This document shows positions 50,141 to 59,178 of a DNA stretch of 64,000 bases, one piece after another. The first letter of the stretch is position 1. Every line of letters starts with the position of its first letter. The stretch lies in NCBI RefSeq assembly GCF_017874715.1, contig NZ_JAGGLR010000038.1, positions 16,955 through 80,954 of the forward strand. Reading direction: 5' to 3'. Source of the stretch: Streptomyces iranensis. GTDB taxonomy: Bacteria; Actinomycetota; Actinomycetes; Streptomycetales; Streptomycetaceae. Under the pieces are notes generated by a model. The model searched no databases, was not told the DNA's origin, and was given only the letters and a program-made list of their open reading frames with translations. A program made the translations under genes and the position numbers.

Positions 50141-51348
50141 GCTATGGTCTGGCCGTGCCCACAGCCGAGCCCGCGTCCTCCCCCGCGTCGGTGCCACCCC
50201 ACCGGGACGGACCGCGGTCGATGCCGGGACGGGACCCCCGTATGCACTGGGTGCTGACCCTGGGCGTCATCGGCGCCGGGATGCTGACGATCCGGCCGAT
50301 GGGTTTCAGCGGGCGGGGGCTGGCGGTCGCCGTCCTCTTCGTGCTCAACGGCCTGGCGCTGCTGGCCCGAGGGCTGCCCGAGGCCAGGGTCACGGAGCGG
50401 GTCGCCATCGTCTGGCTGTCTCTCGGGATCGTCGCGTCGGCCGCGCTGATCGCCACCGGCCGCAGCGGATCGACCTACCTCTTCGCCTTCTTCCTCGCCG
50501 GACACATCGGATACCGGCTCCGGACCAGACCGGCTGTCGTCCTCGCGCTGTCCTGCAGCCTGCTGTGCGGCGCCGTCCTGTACTTCCGTCTCGGGCCCGG
50601 TCACCACCTGGTGCCCTGGGAAATCGGTCTGGTCACCGGCGTCCCGGTCCTGGTCGGGATCGCCAACCGCAGTCATCACCAGGCCGTGCGGGCGGCGCTC
50701 TCGGCGGCGGAGTCCGCCGAGAGCGCCGCCCGAGCGGAGGCCCAGGCAGCGGCGCTGACCGAGCGCAGCCGGATCGCCCGGGACGTGCACGACGTCCTGG
50801 CACATTCGCTGGCCGGGATCAACATGCAGCTGGAACTGGCCGACGCGCTGCTCGACACCGGTGATCTGGAGAGGGTGCGAGAGGCCAACGGCAAGGCCCA
50901 CAGCCTGGTCAAGGAGAGCCTGAAGCAGGCGCAGTGGACCGTACACACCCTCCGCGAGGACTCCCTGCCGCTGCTGGAGAGCCTGACCGCGATGCTGGCG
51001 TCGTCCGGCCACCGCGACGCCCTCACCGTCACCGGGACCGTCCGGGAGGTACCGGCGCAGGTGACCCAGCACCTCCTGCGGATCGCCCAGGAGGCGCTGA
51101 CCAACGCGGCCCGGTACGCGCCCGGCGGCGATGTCGGCGTGGAGCTGACGTTCGCCGCCTCGTCGACGACACTGAGGATCCGCAACCGTGCCGCCACCCG
51201 CCCGGTGGACGCGGGCGTCGGCAGCGGGATGGGACTGATCGGGATGCGTGAACGGGTGGCCCTGCTGGACGGAACCCTCACCGCGGGCCCGGTCACCGAG
51301 GGGCCCGACCAGGGCGGCTGGCAAGTGGAGGCAGTGATCCCGCAATGA
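50137..51348 (+). CDS. Sensor histidine kinase (NarL/DegS-type, HisKA_3)
   Basis: 403 residues from GTG 50137; GTG 50155 is possible. Six predicted helices form a membrane domain (WVLTLGVIGAGMLTIRP to LVTGVPVLVGIA). A coiled linker rich in Ala and Glu follows, then RSRIARDVHDVLAHSLAGIN with the phospho-His, and the ATPase domain (LRIAQEALTNAARYAPGG, VGSGMGLIGMRERVAL). This is the DesK/NarX-type kinase with LuxR-type regulators. The external signal is unknown. Confidence 0.9.
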   Translation: MSYGLAVPTAEPASSPASVPPHRDGPRSMPGRDPRMHWVLTLGVIGAGMLTIRPMGFSGRGLAVAVLFVLNGLALLARGLPEARVTERVAIVWLSLGIVASAALIATGRSGSTYLFAFFLAGHIGYRLRTRPAVVLALSCSLLCGAVLYFRLGPGHHLVPWEIGLVTGVPVLVGIANRSHHQAVRAALSAAESAESAARAEAQAAALTERSRIARDVHDVLAHSLAGINMQLELADALLDTGDLERVREANGKAHSLVKESLKQAQWTVHTLREDSLPLLESLTAMLASSGHRDALTVTGTVREVPAQVTQHLLRIAQEALTNAARYAPGGDVGVELTFAASSTTLRIRNRAATRPVDAGVGSGMGLIGMRERVALLDGTLTAGPVTEGPDQGGWQVEAVIPQ

Positions 51349-52010
51349 CCGAACCCTTCGGCGACAGCCGGACGTTGAGGGTGGTCGTCGCCGACGACCA
51401 GGCCGCCATCCGGGAGCCGCTCGCCGCGGTGCTGGGACTCTCCGCGGACATCGAGGTCGTCGCCGAGGCGGCAGACGGGAGCGACGTCCTGACCGCGGTC
51501 GCCGCCGGGCCGGTGGACGTGGTGCTGATGGATCTGAGAATGCCCGTACTCGACGGGATCCAGGCGACCCGCAGGCTGAGCGAGGAACACCCCGGGGTGG
51601 CCGTCGTCGTCCTCACCACTTTTGCCGACGACGACTCGATCCTGGCCGCGCTGAGCGCGGGCGCCCGCGGCTACCTGACGAAGAACGCGGGACGCAAGGA
51701 CATCGTCCGGGCGATCCGGGCCGCCGCCGCGGGTCAGTCCGTACTCGACCGGGAGGTCCAGGACCGGCTGCTGGCCACCGTCCGCGCCAAGCCCACGGCT
51801 GCCGGAAGCACGCTCCCCTCGGACCTCACCCCCCGCGAACGCGAGGTACTGGCCGCGATCGGGCAGGGTCTGCCGAACCGGGCCATCGCCGAGAAGCTCT
51901 TCATCAGCGAGGCCACGGTCAAGACCCACATCAACAACCTGTTCGCCAAGGCCGACATCCGCGACCGGGCCGACGCCGTGCGCCGCGCCATCGCGGCCGG
52001 CCTCGCCTGA
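51345..52010 (+). CDS. NarL/LuxR-family response regulator
   Basis: 221 residues, ATGA overlap with the kinase. The receiver domain has VVADDQAAIRE, VVLMDLRMPVLDG (phospho-Asp), LTTFADDDSI and YLTKNA. A C-terminal LuxR HTH (LTPREREVLAAIGQGLPNRAI, ATVKTHINNLFAK) binds DNA. Convergent with the TetR gene at 52088, with direct agcgggccgc repeats in the 77-base gap but no clear terminator. Confidence 0.93.
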   Translation: MTEPFGDSRTLRVVVADDQAAIREPLAAVLGLSADIEVVAEAADGSDVLTAVAAGPVDVVLMDLRMPVLDGIQATRRLSEEHPGVAVVVLTTFADDDSILAALSAGARGYLTKNAGRKDIVRAIRAAAAGQSVLDREVQDRLLATVRAKPTAAGSTLPSDLTPREREVLAAIGQGLPNRAIAEKLFISEATVKTHINNLFAKADIRDRADAVRRAIAAGLA

Positions 52011-52087
52011 CCCGCCACGACCGGCGAGGGAGCGGGCCGCCGTCCGTGCGGTGAAGCGGGCCGCTCACAACGAGCACCGTTGCCGTA

Positions 52088-52744
52088 CTAGCGCGAGGCC
52101 GCCGGGGCCAGGGTCGCCTCGATGCCCGCCACGATGGCGCGCAGCCCCTCCTCGAAGCGTGCCTCGTAGTCCTGGAACAGGTCCGAACTCACCGCCGCCG
52201 CCAGCGGATACCCCTCGGCGGCCATGCGCTCCTCGCGCTCGGTGACGTCGTAGCCGGGGGTCCGCTCCCCCGGCCGGGGCTCGACCGACTGCTCCTCGAT
52301 CACGAAGCCGAGCGTGAAGCTGTGCGCGATGAACGAGGCGCGGGCGGCGGCGCTCGGGGTGAAACCCGCCGTGACGAAGGTGCGCAGGTGGTCCTCCTGC
52401 GGCCCGGCGTGGTCGGTGCCGGTGAACCGGCTGCCGCTGAAGACCTTCGCGCCGTCGCGGTAGCCGAGCAGCGCTTGGCGCAGGGCGCGGTGGACGTGGA
52501 CGAGCCGCTCCTGCCAGGTGACGTCGCCGAGGTCGCCGTACGCCTCGAACATGCGCCGGTACATGGCGGTGCTCATCGCGTCGAGCAGCGCCTGCTTGTT
52601 CTTGAAGTGCCAGTACAGGGCGGGGGCCTGAACGTTCAGCTCCTTGGCGATGCGGCGCAGGGTCAGCCCTTCGAGACCCACGTCGTTCAGCAGCCGCAGG
52701 GCGGTGTCCACTACGAGGGTTTGGTCGAGTCGCGTCGTCGCCAT
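52088..52744 (-). CDS. TetR-family regulator (tetracycline-repressor-like)
   Basis: 218 residues from the ATG giving MATTRLDQTLVVDTALRLL, with GGGGAG upstream. N-terminal HTH (GLEGLTLRRIAKELNVQAPA, LYWHFKNKQALLDAM) and a C-terminal domain of the TetR_C_1 type (ALLGYRDGAKVFSGSR, FTLGFVIEEQSVEPRPG). It is divergent from the FAD monooxygenase gene, with two TTAAC-N3-GTTAA operators between them. This is the TetR/TetX-like arrangement in which the repressor controls a hydroxylase acting on an aromatic compound or drug. Confidence 0.92.
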   Translation of the reverse strand: MATTRLDQTLVVDTALRLLNDVGLEGLTLRRIAKELNVQAPALYWHFKNKQALLDAMSTAMYRRMFEAYGDLGDVTWQERLVHVHRALRQALLGYRDGAKVFSGSRFTGTDHAGPQEDHLRTFVTAGFTPSAAARASFIAHSFTLGFVIEEQSVEPRPGERTPGYDVTEREERMAAEGYPLAAAVSSDLFQDYEARFEEGLRAIVAGIEATLAPAASR

Positions 52745-52783
52745 CCGGTCATTCTCCCCGCTCATGAGGGATCCCTTGACAAT

Positions 52784-52833
52784 TTAACGCCGTTAAGGGC
52801 ACGCTCTCGAATGTGGAACTTAACAGCGTTAAG
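52784..52833. promoter_or_regulatory. Two TetR operators between divergent genes
   Basis: TTAAC-gcc-GTTAA (52784-52796) and CTTAAC-agc-GTTAAG (52819-52833) share the same TTAAC-N3-GTTAA core, 36 bases apart centre to centre. A TTGACA at 52776 lies just before the first. They bracket the probable start region of the monooxygenase transcript. Confidence 0.75.
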
Positions 52834-52851
52834 GAGGCTTCGGGCGAGCCC

Positions 52852-54546
52852 GTGGCCGTACTGGACGTACTGGATGAACTGGCTGTACTGGACGAACTGG
52901 ACGTACTGATAGTCGGAGCCGGTCCGTCCGGTCTCACCCTCGCCATCGACCTGGCCCGGCGCGGGGTGCGGGCCCGGGTCGTCGAGCGCGGCGAGGCGCT
53001 GTTCCCGGGCTCGCGCGGCAAGGGGCTCCAGCCCCGCACCCAGGAGGTCTTCGACGACCTCGGGGTCAGCGACGCCGTACGGGAGGCGGGCGGCCCGTAC
53101 CCGCCGATGCTGGGATGGCGGGACGGGCAGCCGCTCGGGGCGTTCCAGATGATCGAGCAGACCGATCCGGCGCCGGACCGGCCGTACCACGAGATCTGGA
53201 TGCTGCCGCAGTGGCGGACGGCGGAGATCCTGCGCGCACGCCTCCGAGAGCTGGGCGGCGGCGTCGAGTTCGGCACCGCGCTCACCGGCCTGGAGCAGGA
53301 CGCGGACGGCGTCACCGCGCACCTCGGCTACGCCGACGGCTCGACCATCGCCGCGCGCGCCACGTACCTCGTGGCGGCCGACGGCGGCCGCAGCGCCGTC
53401 CGGAAGGCGCTCGGCATCGGCATGACGGGCGAGACGGTCGACCCGGCGCCGACGCTGATCGCGGACGCGGTGATCGACGGCGCGGAGCGCGGCCTGGGCC
53501 GCGATCACTGGCATGTGTGGCAGCGGGCGAAGGGCGGCGCCATCGCGCTGTGCCCGCTCGCCGGGACCGACCAGTTCCAGGTCGCCGCGCAGTACGACGA
53601 CCCGGACGCCGTCCCCGACACCTCCCCCGAGGCGGTGCGGCGGCTGATCGCGGACCGCACCCACCTCGCCGCCTCCGAGGTGCGCGAGGTGCGGTGGGCC
53701 TCGGTATTCACCCCGCGCGCGGCGATGGCGGAACGCTTCCGCGCGGGCCGGGTGTTCCTGATCGGCGACGCCGCGCACATCCACTCCCCGGCGGGCGGCC
53801 AGGGCCTCAACACCAGCGTCCAGGACGCGTACAACCTCGGCTGGAAGCTGGGGCAGGTGCTGCGACACGGCGCGGACCCGTCCCTGCTCGACAGCTACGA
53901 GGCCGAGCGGCTGCCGATCGCGGCGGGGGTGCTGGGCATCAGCACCCGCATCCACCGCGCCCACCGCTCGGGCGACACGGAGGGTCGGCGCCGCACCAGC
54001 GAGGTCCACCAGCTGGGCCTCTCCTACCGGGACGGCCCGCTGGCGGTGGACGAACGAAACGGCCGAGGCGGCCGAGGCGGCGGGAGCGACGAGCGGGACG
54101 AGAGGGCCCACCGGACCGACCAGGACCACCGAAACGACCGGGCCGACCGAAACGACCGGGCCGACCAAGGCCACCGGGCGGACCGAGACCACCCGGGCTC
54201 ACTCGGAGCCGGTGACCGCGCCCCGGACGCGCCGTGCACCCTGCCCGACGGAACGCCCGTCCGGCTCTTCGACGTCCTGCGCGGCCCGCACTTCACCCTG
54301 CTGATCCTCGGCGACGCGGAACAGCCCGCGCCGGACGCCGACTTCGGGGGCCTCGCCCCGACGCTAGGGGCAGCCGGATGCGTGCGCACGATCCGGGCGG
54401 GCGGCCCGGCCCCCGACCTCCTGGACCCGGACGGCCACCTCACCACCACGTACGGCCCCGCCCCGGCCCTCTTCCTCATCCGCCCGGACGGCTACGTCTG
54501 CTGGGTGGCGGATGGCGCCCGGGTACGCCCCCTACTCACACGTTGA
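52852..54546 (+). CDS. FAD-dependent aromatic monooxygenase (PheA/TetX-like)
   Basis: 564 residues from GTG 52852. The longer frame from GTG 52813 would put the second operator and AAGGAGG inside the gene. FAD-binding: DVLIVGAGPSGLTLAIDLAR (GxGxxG), an LQPRTQEVFDDLG loop, AADGGRSAVRKALGI and VFLIGDAAHIHSPAGGQGLN. The C-terminal thioredoxin-like lobe (FTLLILGDA to VCWVADGARV) is normal for the class. A charged linker of about 50 residues (ERDERAHRTDQDHRNDRADR type), made by expanding DNA repeats, is inserted between the lobes. It hydroxylates an aromatic or polyketide substrate. Confidence 0.9.
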   Translation: MAVLDVLDELAVLDELDVLIVGAGPSGLTLAIDLARRGVRARVVERGEALFPGSRGKGLQPRTQEVFDDLGVSDAVREAGGPYPPMLGWRDGQPLGAFQMIEQTDPAPDRPYHEIWMLPQWRTAEILRARLRELGGGVEFGTALTGLEQDADGVTAHLGYADGSTIAARATYLVAADGGRSAVRKALGIGMTGETVDPAPTLIADAVIDGAERGLGRDHWHVWQRAKGGAIALCPLAGTDQFQVAAQYDDPDAVPDTSPEAVRRLIADRTHLAASEVREVRWASVFTPRAAMAERFRAGRVFLIGDAAHIHSPAGGQGLNTSVQDAYNLGWKLGQVLRHGADPSLLDSYEAERLPIAAGVLGISTRIHRAHRSGDTEGRRRTSEVHQLGLSYRDGPLAVDERNGRGGRGGGSDERDERAHRTDQDHRNDRADRNDRADQGHRADRDHPGSLGAGDRAPDAPCTLPDGTPVRLFDVLRGPHFTLLILGDAEQPAPDADFGGLAPTLGAAGCVRTIRAGGPAPDLLDPDGHLTTTYGPAPALFLIRPDGYVCWVADGARVRPLLTR

Positions 54547-54630
54547 GCAAGCCCAGGGTCGGTCCCGACCGGCCCCGCACGCACCTCGGCGCCGCAGGTG
54601 GATCTTTCCCCTCCCCGCCCCTTCCCGATA

Positions 54631-54649
54631 CCAGGGGCTCCGCCCCTGG
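54631..54649. terminator. Short perfect hairpin after the monooxygenase gene
   Basis: ccaggggc-tcc-gcccctgg, 8-bp stem with a 3-base loop, 85 bases past the stop codon. Confidence 0.65.
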
Positions 54650-55015
54650 ACCCCGGAAGTCGACGAGCCGACTGTCGCCCGCGATCAACTCACCGGCCAG
54701 GACACCGACCGCACCACCTGCGACGCGGTGGTCGAGCCGCTGACCGGTGAGCAGGGGGCCAGGGCGTCCGCGGGATGGACGCTGCTGGCGGCGGGCGGCA
54801 GGGGCGCGACCACCTGCGCCAGCGGGCTGATCGCGGTCGGCACGCCAGTGCAGCGGCAGACCGGGCGGACACCCGCGCACGTCCGGGTCGCCCGGACGGG
54901 TTCCGGGGCGGAGCCCCGGTTTCGCTCCGCCCCTGCCCCCGGGGAGGCAGGAGCCGACCGTCGCCGCGGTCACTCACCGACCGATGCGCCGACCGCGCCA
55001 CCCGCAATGCAGCCG
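54650..55015. other. Non-coding or decayed sequence
   Basis: 366 bases without a supported gene. Open frames exist on both strands but lack ribosome sites and family resemblance. The minus-strand text around VGVLAGELIAGDSRLVDF looks protein-like but is not placed in any family. It also holds ggggcggagcccc-type hairpins common in Streptomyces spacers. Confidence 0.4.
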
Positions 55016-55186
55016 GGGCCTGGGGCGAAGCCCCAGTTGCGGGAACCCGCCGCAAGCGCCACGAGCCGCCAAACACCACCCGGCCTACGCGAAGCCCAGC
55101 AGAACCTTAAACAACCGGCCACAGCCAACAGCGCCAAAGCAAACGCTTCCACCGCCTCCCCCACCGGCGGCACCCCGCTGATGTCG
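55016..55186 (-). pseudogene. Decayed duplicate of the idnD 3' end
   Basis: The 171 bases align with 55200-55386, which hold the end of idnD and its downstream spacer, including the ctggggcgaagccccag hairpin (55020-55036 against 55204-55220). In translation it gives GVPPVGEAVEAFALA, matching GVRPVGEAAEAFALA of idnD, then departs after a one-base frameshift; restoring it gives KVLLGF before a stop, against KVLLDFG. It is a relic of a tandem duplication or of a second dehydrogenase gene. Confidence 0.7.
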
Positions 55187-55287
55187 CCCCTGAACCCCGG
55201 GGCCTGGGGCGAAGCCCCAGTTGTGGGAAGGGGCGGGTAGGGGAACAGCCCGCCGCAGGCGTCACGGGCCGCCGGACACCACCCGGG

Positions 55288-56316
55288 CTAGCCGAAGTCC
55301 AGCAGGACCTTGCACGACTGGCTGCGGTCGGCGGCCAAGGCGAATGCCTCCGCCGCCTCCCCCACCGGCCGGACCCCGCTGATCAGCTCGTCGAACGACG
55401 GCTCAGCCGCCAGCAGCCGCAGGGCGTCGTCGAATTCGGTGTGGAAGCGCAATGCGCCCCGCAGGTCGATCTCCCGCGCGACCAGCACGTTCCCGGCGAA
55501 CGGGCTCTGCCCCGGGGGCAGCATGCCGAGTTGGACGACGACCCCGCCGCGCCGCACCCTCCGCAGGCAGGTGTCGAGTCCGGCGGCCACGCCGGATGCC
55601 TCGATGGCGACGTCGACCTCGTCCGAGGGCCAGTTGGGGTCGTCCGGGTCGTCGGCCCGTACGCACGCGGTCGCTCCGGCCGCCGCCGCGAACTCCAGGG
55701 CACGGGGCAGCAGATCGGTCGCCGTGATGGTCGCCGCGCCCGCCGCGCGGGCCGCCGCGATGGTCAGGCAGCCGATCGGGCCGGCGCCGGTGACCAGCAC
55801 ATGACGGCCCTTCACCGCGCCCGCCCGCCGCACCGCGTGCAGCGCGACGGACAGCGGTTCGGCGAGCGCGGCCCGGCGCGGGTCCAGCCCGTCGGGCAGG
55901 GCACGCAGCTGGGCCGCCGGGACGGTGACGCGGGAGGCGAAGCCGCCCTGGACGTGGGGGAAGCGCGCGGCGCTGCCCAGGTAGCGGGTGTCGCGGCAGA
56001 CGTTGGCGCGGCCGTCGGCGCACTCGGGGCACACCTCGCACGGCGTGGCCGGGTGCACGGCGACCGGCGTGCCGACCGCGGGCCCGGTCGCGCCCTCGCC
56101 GTACGCCACCACCGTGCCCACGACCTCGTGCCCCAGCACCATCGGCTCCTGGAGCCGGAAGTCGCCCACCCCGCCGTGCCGGTGGTAGTGGAGATCCGAT
56201 CCGCAGATCCCGCCGTAGCGGATCGCCACGAGCGCCTGCCCGGGTGCCGGTTCCGGCTCCGGGAGTTCCTCGACCCGCAGATCACCCTGCCCGTGGATCA
56301 CACAGCCCAGCACCAT
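55288..56316 (-). CDS. idnD: L-idonate 5-dehydrogenase (zinc-type alcohol dehydrogenase family)
   Basis: 342 residues, AGGAGG 8 bases before the ATG. Zinc-site motif YGGICGSDLHYHRHGGVGDF, VLGHEVVG, structural-zinc cysteines in CEVCPECADGRANVC, and a Rossmann GAGPIGCLTIAAARAAGA. The end GVRPVGEAAEAFALAADRS is typical of idonate/sorbitol-type dehydrogenases. It oxidises L-idonate to 5-ketogluconate. It follows idnO by 38 bases in the gluconate operon. Confidence 0.9.
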   Translation of the reverse strand: MVLGCVIHGQGDLRVEELPEPEPAPGQALVAIRYGGICGSDLHYHRHGGVGDFRLQEPMVLGHEVVGTVVAYGEGATGPAVGTPVAVHPATPCEVCPECADGRANVCRDTRYLGSAARFPHVQGGFASRVTVPAAQLRALPDGLDPRRAALAEPLSVALHAVRRAGAVKGRHVLVTGAGPIGCLTIAAARAAGAATITATDLLPRALEFAAAAGATACVRADDPDDPNWPSDEVDVAIEASGVAAGLDTCLRRVRRGGVVVQLGMLPPGQSPFAGNVLVAREIDLRGALRFHTEFDDALRLLAAEPSFDELISGVRPVGEAAEAFALAADRSQSCKVLLDFG

Positions 56317-56354
56317 CCGCCCAGCCTCCTCAAGCTCACCTGGTGTCCCAGCGT

Positions 56355-57152
56355 TCACAGCACACTTGTCATGCCGCCGTCTACGTACAGCACCTGTCCG
56401 CTCACGAAGTCCGCCGCCGGGGACGCGAGATACAGCAGCGCCCCGATCAGGTCCTCGGTGCGGCCCCAGCGCCCGGCCGGGGTCCGGCCGCGCACCCAGG
56501 CGCTGAACTCCTCGTCCTCGACCAGCGGCCGGGTCAGCTCGGTCTCGATGTAGCCGGGGCCGAGCCCGTTGACCTGGATTCCGTACCGGCCCCAGTCCGC
56601 GCACATGCCCTTGGTGAGCATCTTCAGTGCGCCCTTGGTCGCCGCGTAGGGCGCGATGCCGGGGCGGACCACCTCGCTCTGGAGGGAGCAGATGTTGACG
56701 ATCTTGCCGTGGCCGCGGGCGGTCATCCGGCGGGCGGCCTCCCGGCCGACCAGGAAGGCGCTGGTGAGGTTGGTGTCCAGGATCTGCCGCCAGGCGTCGT
56801 CGGTGAACTCCAGCAGCGGCGCCCGGTTCTGCATCCCGGCGTTGTTGACCAGGATGTCGAGCGGGCCCACCCGCTCCTCGACATCGGCGATACCGGCGGC
56901 GACGGCCGGGCCGTCGGTGACGTCGAACGCGGCGGTGTGGACCTCCGCGGCCCCCGCACCGCTCGCGGCCCCCGGCCCGACGCCGCCGAGTTCGGCGGCG
57001 GCCTTCTCCAGGGCCTGCGGATCGCGCCCGTTGAGTACCACCGTGCAGCCGGCCTCCACCAGACCGCGCGCGAAGGCGTGGCCGATGCCCCGGCTGGAGC
57101 CGGTCACCAGCGCCGTGCGGCCCGCGATGTCGAAGAGCGGATGTGTCGTCAT
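56355..57152 (-). CDS. idnO: Gluconate 5-dehydrogenase (SDR family)
   Basis: 265 residues. Classical SDR: TALVTGSSRGIGHAFARGL (TGxxxGxG), DILVNNAGMQNRAP (NNAG), NICSLQSEVVRPGIAPYAATKGAL (Ser, Tyr and Lys of the active site) and VNGLGPGYIETELT. It reduces 5-ketogluconate to gluconate. A Gly/Ala loop (GVGPGAASGAGAA) around residue 58 is longer than usual. Together with idnD, gntT and gntK it forms the idonate-to-6-phosphogluconate route. Confidence 0.92.
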   Translation of the reverse strand: MTTHPLFDIAGRTALVTGSSRGIGHAFARGLVEAGCTVVLNGRDPQALEKAAAELGGVGPGAASGAGAAEVHTAAFDVTDGPAVAAGIADVEERVGPLDILVNNAGMQNRAPLLEFTDDAWRQILDTNLTSAFLVGREAARRMTARGHGKIVNICSLQSEVVRPGIAPYAATKGALKMLTKGMCADWGRYGIQVNGLGPGYIETELTRPLVEDEEFSAWVRGRTPAGRWGRTEDLIGALLYLASPAADFVSGQVLYVDGGMTSVL

Positions 57153-57189
57153 GGCGTACGTACCTCTCCGGTGCTCAAGTCACCAGTTC

Positions 57190-58587
57190 CTAGATCACCA
57201 GGGACAGCAGCAGGACGAAGACGAGCCCGACGACGGAGATGATCGTCTCCATCACCGACCAGGTCCGCACCGTCTGCCCGACGCTCATCCCGAAGTACTC
57301 CTTGACCAGCCAGAATCCCGCGTCGTTGACATGGCTGAAGAAGAGCGACCCGGCTCCGATGGACAGCACCAGCAGCGCCACATGCGTGCTGGACATATCG
57401 GCGGCGAGCGGTGTCATCAGCCCGGCGGCCGAGATCGTGGCCACCGTCGCCGAACCGGTGGCGAGCCGGATGGCGACCGCGATCAGCCAGGCGAGGAGCA
57501 GCGCGGAGACGTTCCAGTCCTGCGAGATGTCCATGATCATCTTGCCGACGCCGATGTCGATCAGCGTCTGCTTGAAGCCGCCGCCCGCGGCGACGATCAG
57601 CAGCATCCCGGCGATCGGGGCGAGCGAGTGCTCGACGGTGGAGGAGATCCGGTCGCGGGTGAAGCCCGCCGGCCGGCCGAGGGTGAACATGCCCACGATC
57701 ACCGCCGCCAGCAGCGCGATCAGGGGGTTGCCGATGACGTCGGCGACCCGCTGCACCCCGTCCTCCGGGTCGTCCACGACGATGTCGACCAGTGCCTTGA
57801 TCAGCATCAGCACGACCGGCAGCAGCACGGTGAACACGGTGACGCCGAACCCGGGGCGCCGCTCCAGCTCCTCCGACGGACGCGTGGGCATCAGCCGGTC
57901 GGGCGGGGTGACGTCGACCCAGCGGTCGGCGACGCGCGAGAAGACCGGGCCCGCGATGATCGCGGTGGGGATGGCGATGAGGACGCCGAGCGCCAGGGTG
58001 ATCCCCAGGTCGGCGTGGACCGCGTCGATCGCGGCGAGCGGGCCGGGGTGCGGCGGCACCAGGCCGTGCATCACGGAGAGGCCCGCGAGTGCCGGGATGC
58101 CGATCCGCATCAGGGAGAAGTTGCCGCGCTTGGCGACCAGCAGCACCACCGGGATCATCAGCACCATGCCGACCTCGAAGAAGAGCGGCAGCCCGATGAT
58201 CCCCGCGATGAGCACCATCGCCCAGGGCATCGTCCGGTTGTTCGCCCTGGCGAGGATCGTGTCGACGATCTGGTCGGCGCCGCCGGAGTCGGCGAGCAGC
58301 TTGCCGAGGATCGCGCCGAGGGCGATCAGCACGCCGACGCCCGCGACGGTCGACCCGAGACCGGCCGAGAAGCTGGTGATGACCTTGTCGAGCGGGGCTC
58401 CCGCGACGGCGCCGAGCGCCAGTGAGCCGATGGTCAGCGACAGAAACGCGTGCAGCTTGGTCTGGGTGATGAGCAGGACGAGAACGGCTATGCCGACGAG
58501 GACGGCTATGCCGAGCTGCGCGTGACCGGCCGACGTGATCGGGTCGACGGTGTCCGCTGCCAGCATCTCGGCGCTGAGTCTGGTCAC
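57190..58587 (-). CDS. gntT: Gluconate:H+ symporter (GntP family)
   Basis: 465 residues from GTG 58587, with AGGAAA upstream. About twelve membrane segments. GntP signatures: GSLALGAVAGAPLDKVITSF, VGVLIALGAILGKLLADSGG, HGLVPPHPGPLAAIDAVHAD, VAAGGGFKQTLIDIGVG and FSHVNDAGFWLVKEYFGMS. It imports gluconate or idonate. Located between gntK and idnO. Confidence 0.94.
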   Translation of the reverse strand: MTRLSAEMLAADTVDPITSAGHAQLGIAVLVGIAVLVLLITQTKLHAFLSLTIGSLALGAVAGAPLDKVITSFSAGLGSTVAGVGVLIALGAILGKLLADSGGADQIVDTILARANNRTMPWAMVLIAGIIGLPLFFEVGMVLMIPVVLLVAKRGNFSLMRIGIPALAGLSVMHGLVPPHPGPLAAIDAVHADLGITLALGVLIAIPTAIIAGPVFSRVADRWVDVTPPDRLMPTRPSEELERRPGFGVTVFTVLLPVVLMLIKALVDIVVDDPEDGVQRVADVIGNPLIALLAAVIVGMFTLGRPAGFTRDRISSTVEHSLAPIAGMLLIVAAGGGFKQTLIDIGVGKMIMDISQDWNVSALLLAWLIAVAIRLATGSATVATISAAGLMTPLAADMSSTHVALLVLSIGAGSLFFSHVNDAGFWLVKEYFGMSVGQTVRTWSVMETIISVVGLVFVLLLSLVI

Positions 58588-58607
58588 GGCGGGTTTCCTA
58601 ACGTGCG

Positions 58608-59120
58608 TTACTGATGTTCGAGCCGCCGCAGTTCGGCGGCGGCCCGCTCGGTGATGACCTCGGGTTCGGGGGAGACGTCCACGGCGACGCCGTACTCGTC
58701 CGGCTGGAGCGGTTCGAGCGTGGCGAGCTGTGAATCGAGCAGGTCCCCGGAGAAGAAGTGGCCCTTGCGCTCCTTCATCCGCTCGGCGATCACCTCGCGG
58801 TCGCCGGTCAGATGGAGGAAGACGATGCCGGGGGCGGCGGACCGCAGCCGGTCGCGGTACATCCGCTTGAGCGCGGAGCAGCTCACCACTCCCCCGCCAT
58901 CGGCGTGGGTCCGGGCCCAGGCACCGATGGCGTCCAGCCAGGGGCGTCGGTCGTCGTCGTCCAGCGGGGTCCCGGCCGACATCTTGGCGATGTTGGCCGG
59001 CGGGTGGAAGTCGTCCGCCTCGGCGTACGGGACACCGAGCTCCTCCGCCAGCAGAGGGCCGATCGTGGTCTTGCCCGTTCCGGACACTCCCATGACCACG
59101 ACTACCTGGGGGGCGTGCAT
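58608..59120 (-). CDS. gntK: Gluconokinase
   Basis: 170 residues. Walker A MGVSGTGKTTIG at residues 10-21, DDFHPPANIAKMSAGTPLDDDDRRPWL (gluconate-binding), SCSALKRMYRDRLR and HFFSGDLLDSQLATLE. It phosphorylates gluconate to 6-phosphogluconate, which enters the pentose phosphate pathway. First gene of the operon; 20 bases precede gntT. Confidence 0.94.
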   Translation of the reverse strand: MHAPQVVVVMGVSGTGKTTIGPLLAEELGVPYAEADDFHPPANIAKMSAGTPLDDDDRRPWLDAIGAWARTHADGGGVVSCSALKRMYRDRLRSAAPGIVFLHLTGDREVIAERMKERKGHFFSGDLLDSQLATLEPLQPDEYGVAVDVSPEPEVITERAAAELRRLEHQ

Positions 59121-59178
59121 TGTGTGAAACCTCGCTGTCTTCTTCGACCTCGGCGCCGCCGGACACTCAACCCCACAG

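Noticed and set aside
49249..51345. N-terminal part of a 1034-codon minus-strand ORF covering the two-component genes
   Set aside because: Only its last 335 codons (48241-49248) are the protease gene. The rest is antisense to the kinase and membrane protein.
54536..55240. Protein-coding gene in the spacer after the monooxygenase
   Set aside because: Open frames on both strands have no ribosome site and contain standard spacer hairpins and an idnD relic.
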